Shown here in pieces: positions 26,006 to 27,534 of a DNA stretch of 27,534 bases (positions are counted from its first letter, which is position 1; the number at the start of each line of letters is the position of its first letter). Source of the stretch: Ascoidea tarda (nom. inval.) (lineage: Eukaryota > Ascomycota > Saccharomycetes > Ascoideales > Ascoideaceae); assembly GCA_030560485.1 (NCBI GenBank), contig JAKTTS010000179.1:1-27534 (forward strand). Direction: 5' to 3'. The notes under the pieces were generated by a model that saw only the letters and a list, made by a program, of their open reading frames with translations, searched no databases and was not told the origin of the DNA. Position numbers and translations under genes: made by a program.

Positions 26006-27534
26006 GAGCTTGCTTATTAATAATAATATATAGTATTTTTAATTTTCCGGCTTTTAGAATACACATTTATGATTTATAATTGTAAGCGAATTACAGCTTT
26101 TTATCTTTTTATCAACCTCACGCAATCTACATTAAATAGTTTTCGAATTTTCATTAGATAAACAATCTAGTATATCAACAAGGAAATAAGTAAACATTGA
26201 TCTTCAAGATGCCAAACTGGGAACCCAAAACCCCAAATCATAAAATCAGTATACAGCTATATTATCAATGAAGGCTTGAGAGCTAATAATGCTAATATAA
26301 ATCCATTTTCAAGTAACAACATGCATTAAGAAATCACCATTCAACAAGAAAGTCAAATAAAAACAGATAGCATCTCAAGTTATCAAGTTATCAAGTTCTC
26401 AACTAAAGGTAAAAGGATATTAATCAGATTTTTAAAGCAGATAGAAATCGGTTTTACCATTATTTCAGTTATTTCAAATTAAAATAATTTTTTTGGTTGT
26501 ATATATAGCAATATTAATTCAAAAACTTAATATCAAATTGTCTTGAAACAAATATAATCACTAGGGAAAACCAAGTCATAGCATGTATTATTGCTGAAAA
26601 AAGCATATTAAAAGCAATTTTCAAACTCCTTTTTTATTTATCTATGCAAATCTGGTGCCAAATATATCTCTTGTTCTAGAAAATTTCTCATTTGAAAGTA
26701 TCGACATTTTTAAAGTTATTATTAAGTAAATAAATTAGAAAATTGCTCAATGTTTATTGAAATTATATCACAATCATCATTTTTTGATTATTGTTTGGAA
26801 TTGTTTGCATATAATAATTTATTAATATTTTTATTGTTGTGCTTTTCAAGTTTTTATTGTTTTAACTGCAAATTGGAAGATCTTATTATTACTTTTTTGT
26901 AATATTATTAGATTCCTAATAATTTTTTAAAATATTCAAACAAAAACTAACACTGATCAAGAAATAATTCACAAATTTAGATTTTAGGCTTTTTCTAGAA
27001 AGCAAAACATCATCATCATCATGTATGTATGTATATATTAATCAGTTTAGTTAATAAACAGATTTGTTCACCTTTATACCCAAATACTTGCAAGATCTTA
27101 AAAATGTATAAATTAAAATAGTTTTGTTATTTTTAAATTTATATAACTATTCTAAGAAGTTGGAATCTTAATTATATTAATGTTTGGATCTGGTACTCTT
27201 TTATTGACATTAATACACCTCTATTGAACTATGCTAGCAGTCTGTTGATTACTACAATTGATTTTGATAATTACTAAAAGTAGCGTATTAATCAGTTTTT
27301 ATGTGTTTGTGTTTAAAATTTTGTTTTATTTTTGTAAATTATGTTAACAATTAAAACATCATTACCACACAAAAAGTTGTAAGAGGAAACGTAATCTAAA
27401 ATCAAGTAATCATCAAGATAAATTTACACACAAAAATCAGGAAGAATTTTATTAATAATTAATATTGATTGTCAAACTAATATAAATCATGTTTTCTACA
27501 TAAAAGCAAAACAAAAATGTTTATTTTTATTTTT

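Larger units (their letters stand above)
24937..27534. other. Gene-free AT-rich region upstream of the MEP gene
   Basis: About 2.6 kb to the window edge. It is very AT-rich (9 G+C in the 60 bases at 27121-27180 by hand count) with short microsatellites. One 103-codon ATG frame at 25292-25603 (+) resembles nothing known, and I do not call it. CTTATC (25569-25574, a GATAAG site on the minus strand) and other GATA words could be nitrogen-regulatory sites for the MEP gene, but GATA words are common in such sequence. No tRNA, snoRNA, LTR or convincing centromere element was found by eye. Confidence 0.55.

Overview
The window is nuclear DNA from a budding yeast (Saccharomycotina). It is strongly AT-rich outside a few GC-rich patches and densely packed with housekeeping genes. 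Seven introns are inferred in three genes, with GTATGT/GTAAGT-type donors and (T)ACTAAC-type branch sites. The protein set is typical of ascomycete yeasts: DOP1, CTF4, TOP3, TRM8, APC2, DCN1 and a MEP-type ammonium transporter. CTG codons are rare, and several that occur in TOP3 and DCN1 fall at polar or linker positions. That hints at, but does not prove, a lineage with reassigned CUG. I do not name a species. I recognise no rRNA, tRNA, CRISPR array, transposon or virus-like element.

Layout, left to right. 311-2428 (-): a GPI-anchored, Asn/Gly-repeat cell-wall protein. 2990-3841 (-): a probable mitochondrial inner-membrane protein, head to head with DOP1 (4066-10455, +). 10880-12156 (-) and 12833-13480 (+): two intron-containing genes for small proteins with long hydrophobic hairpins that resemble the yeast LDO/promethin lipid-droplet family. 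They diverge from a shared 676-bp region holding a GC-rich island. 13740-16322 (-): a CTF4-like replisome adaptor that appears to lack the N-terminal WD40 propeller. It shares a 190-bp promoter with TOP3 (16513-18393, +). TOP3 ends only 10 bp from the convergent TRM8 (18404-19309, -). TRM8 diverges from APC2 (19563-22259, +), which is followed by the spliced DCN1 gene (22362-23320, +). 23485-24936 (-): a MEP2-type ammonium transporter, followed by about 2.6 kb of AT-rich sequence in which I see no gene.

Functional themes. CTF4 and TOP3 both act at replication forks and share a promoter with an SBF-like CGCGAAA element. APC2 (a cullin of the anaphase-promoting complex) and DCN1 (a cullin neddylation factor) are also neighbours in Saccharomyces cerevisiae, so this is conserved microsynteny. 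The most novel-looking item is the pair of LDO/promethin-like genes: their hydrophobic cores are preceded by introns of the same phase and nearly the same exon length, which argues for an old inverted duplication.

Several long open frames begin upstream of the first ATG with non-ATG codons. In those cases (cell-wall gene, 2990-3841, DOP1, APC2) I placed the start at the first in-frame ATG.
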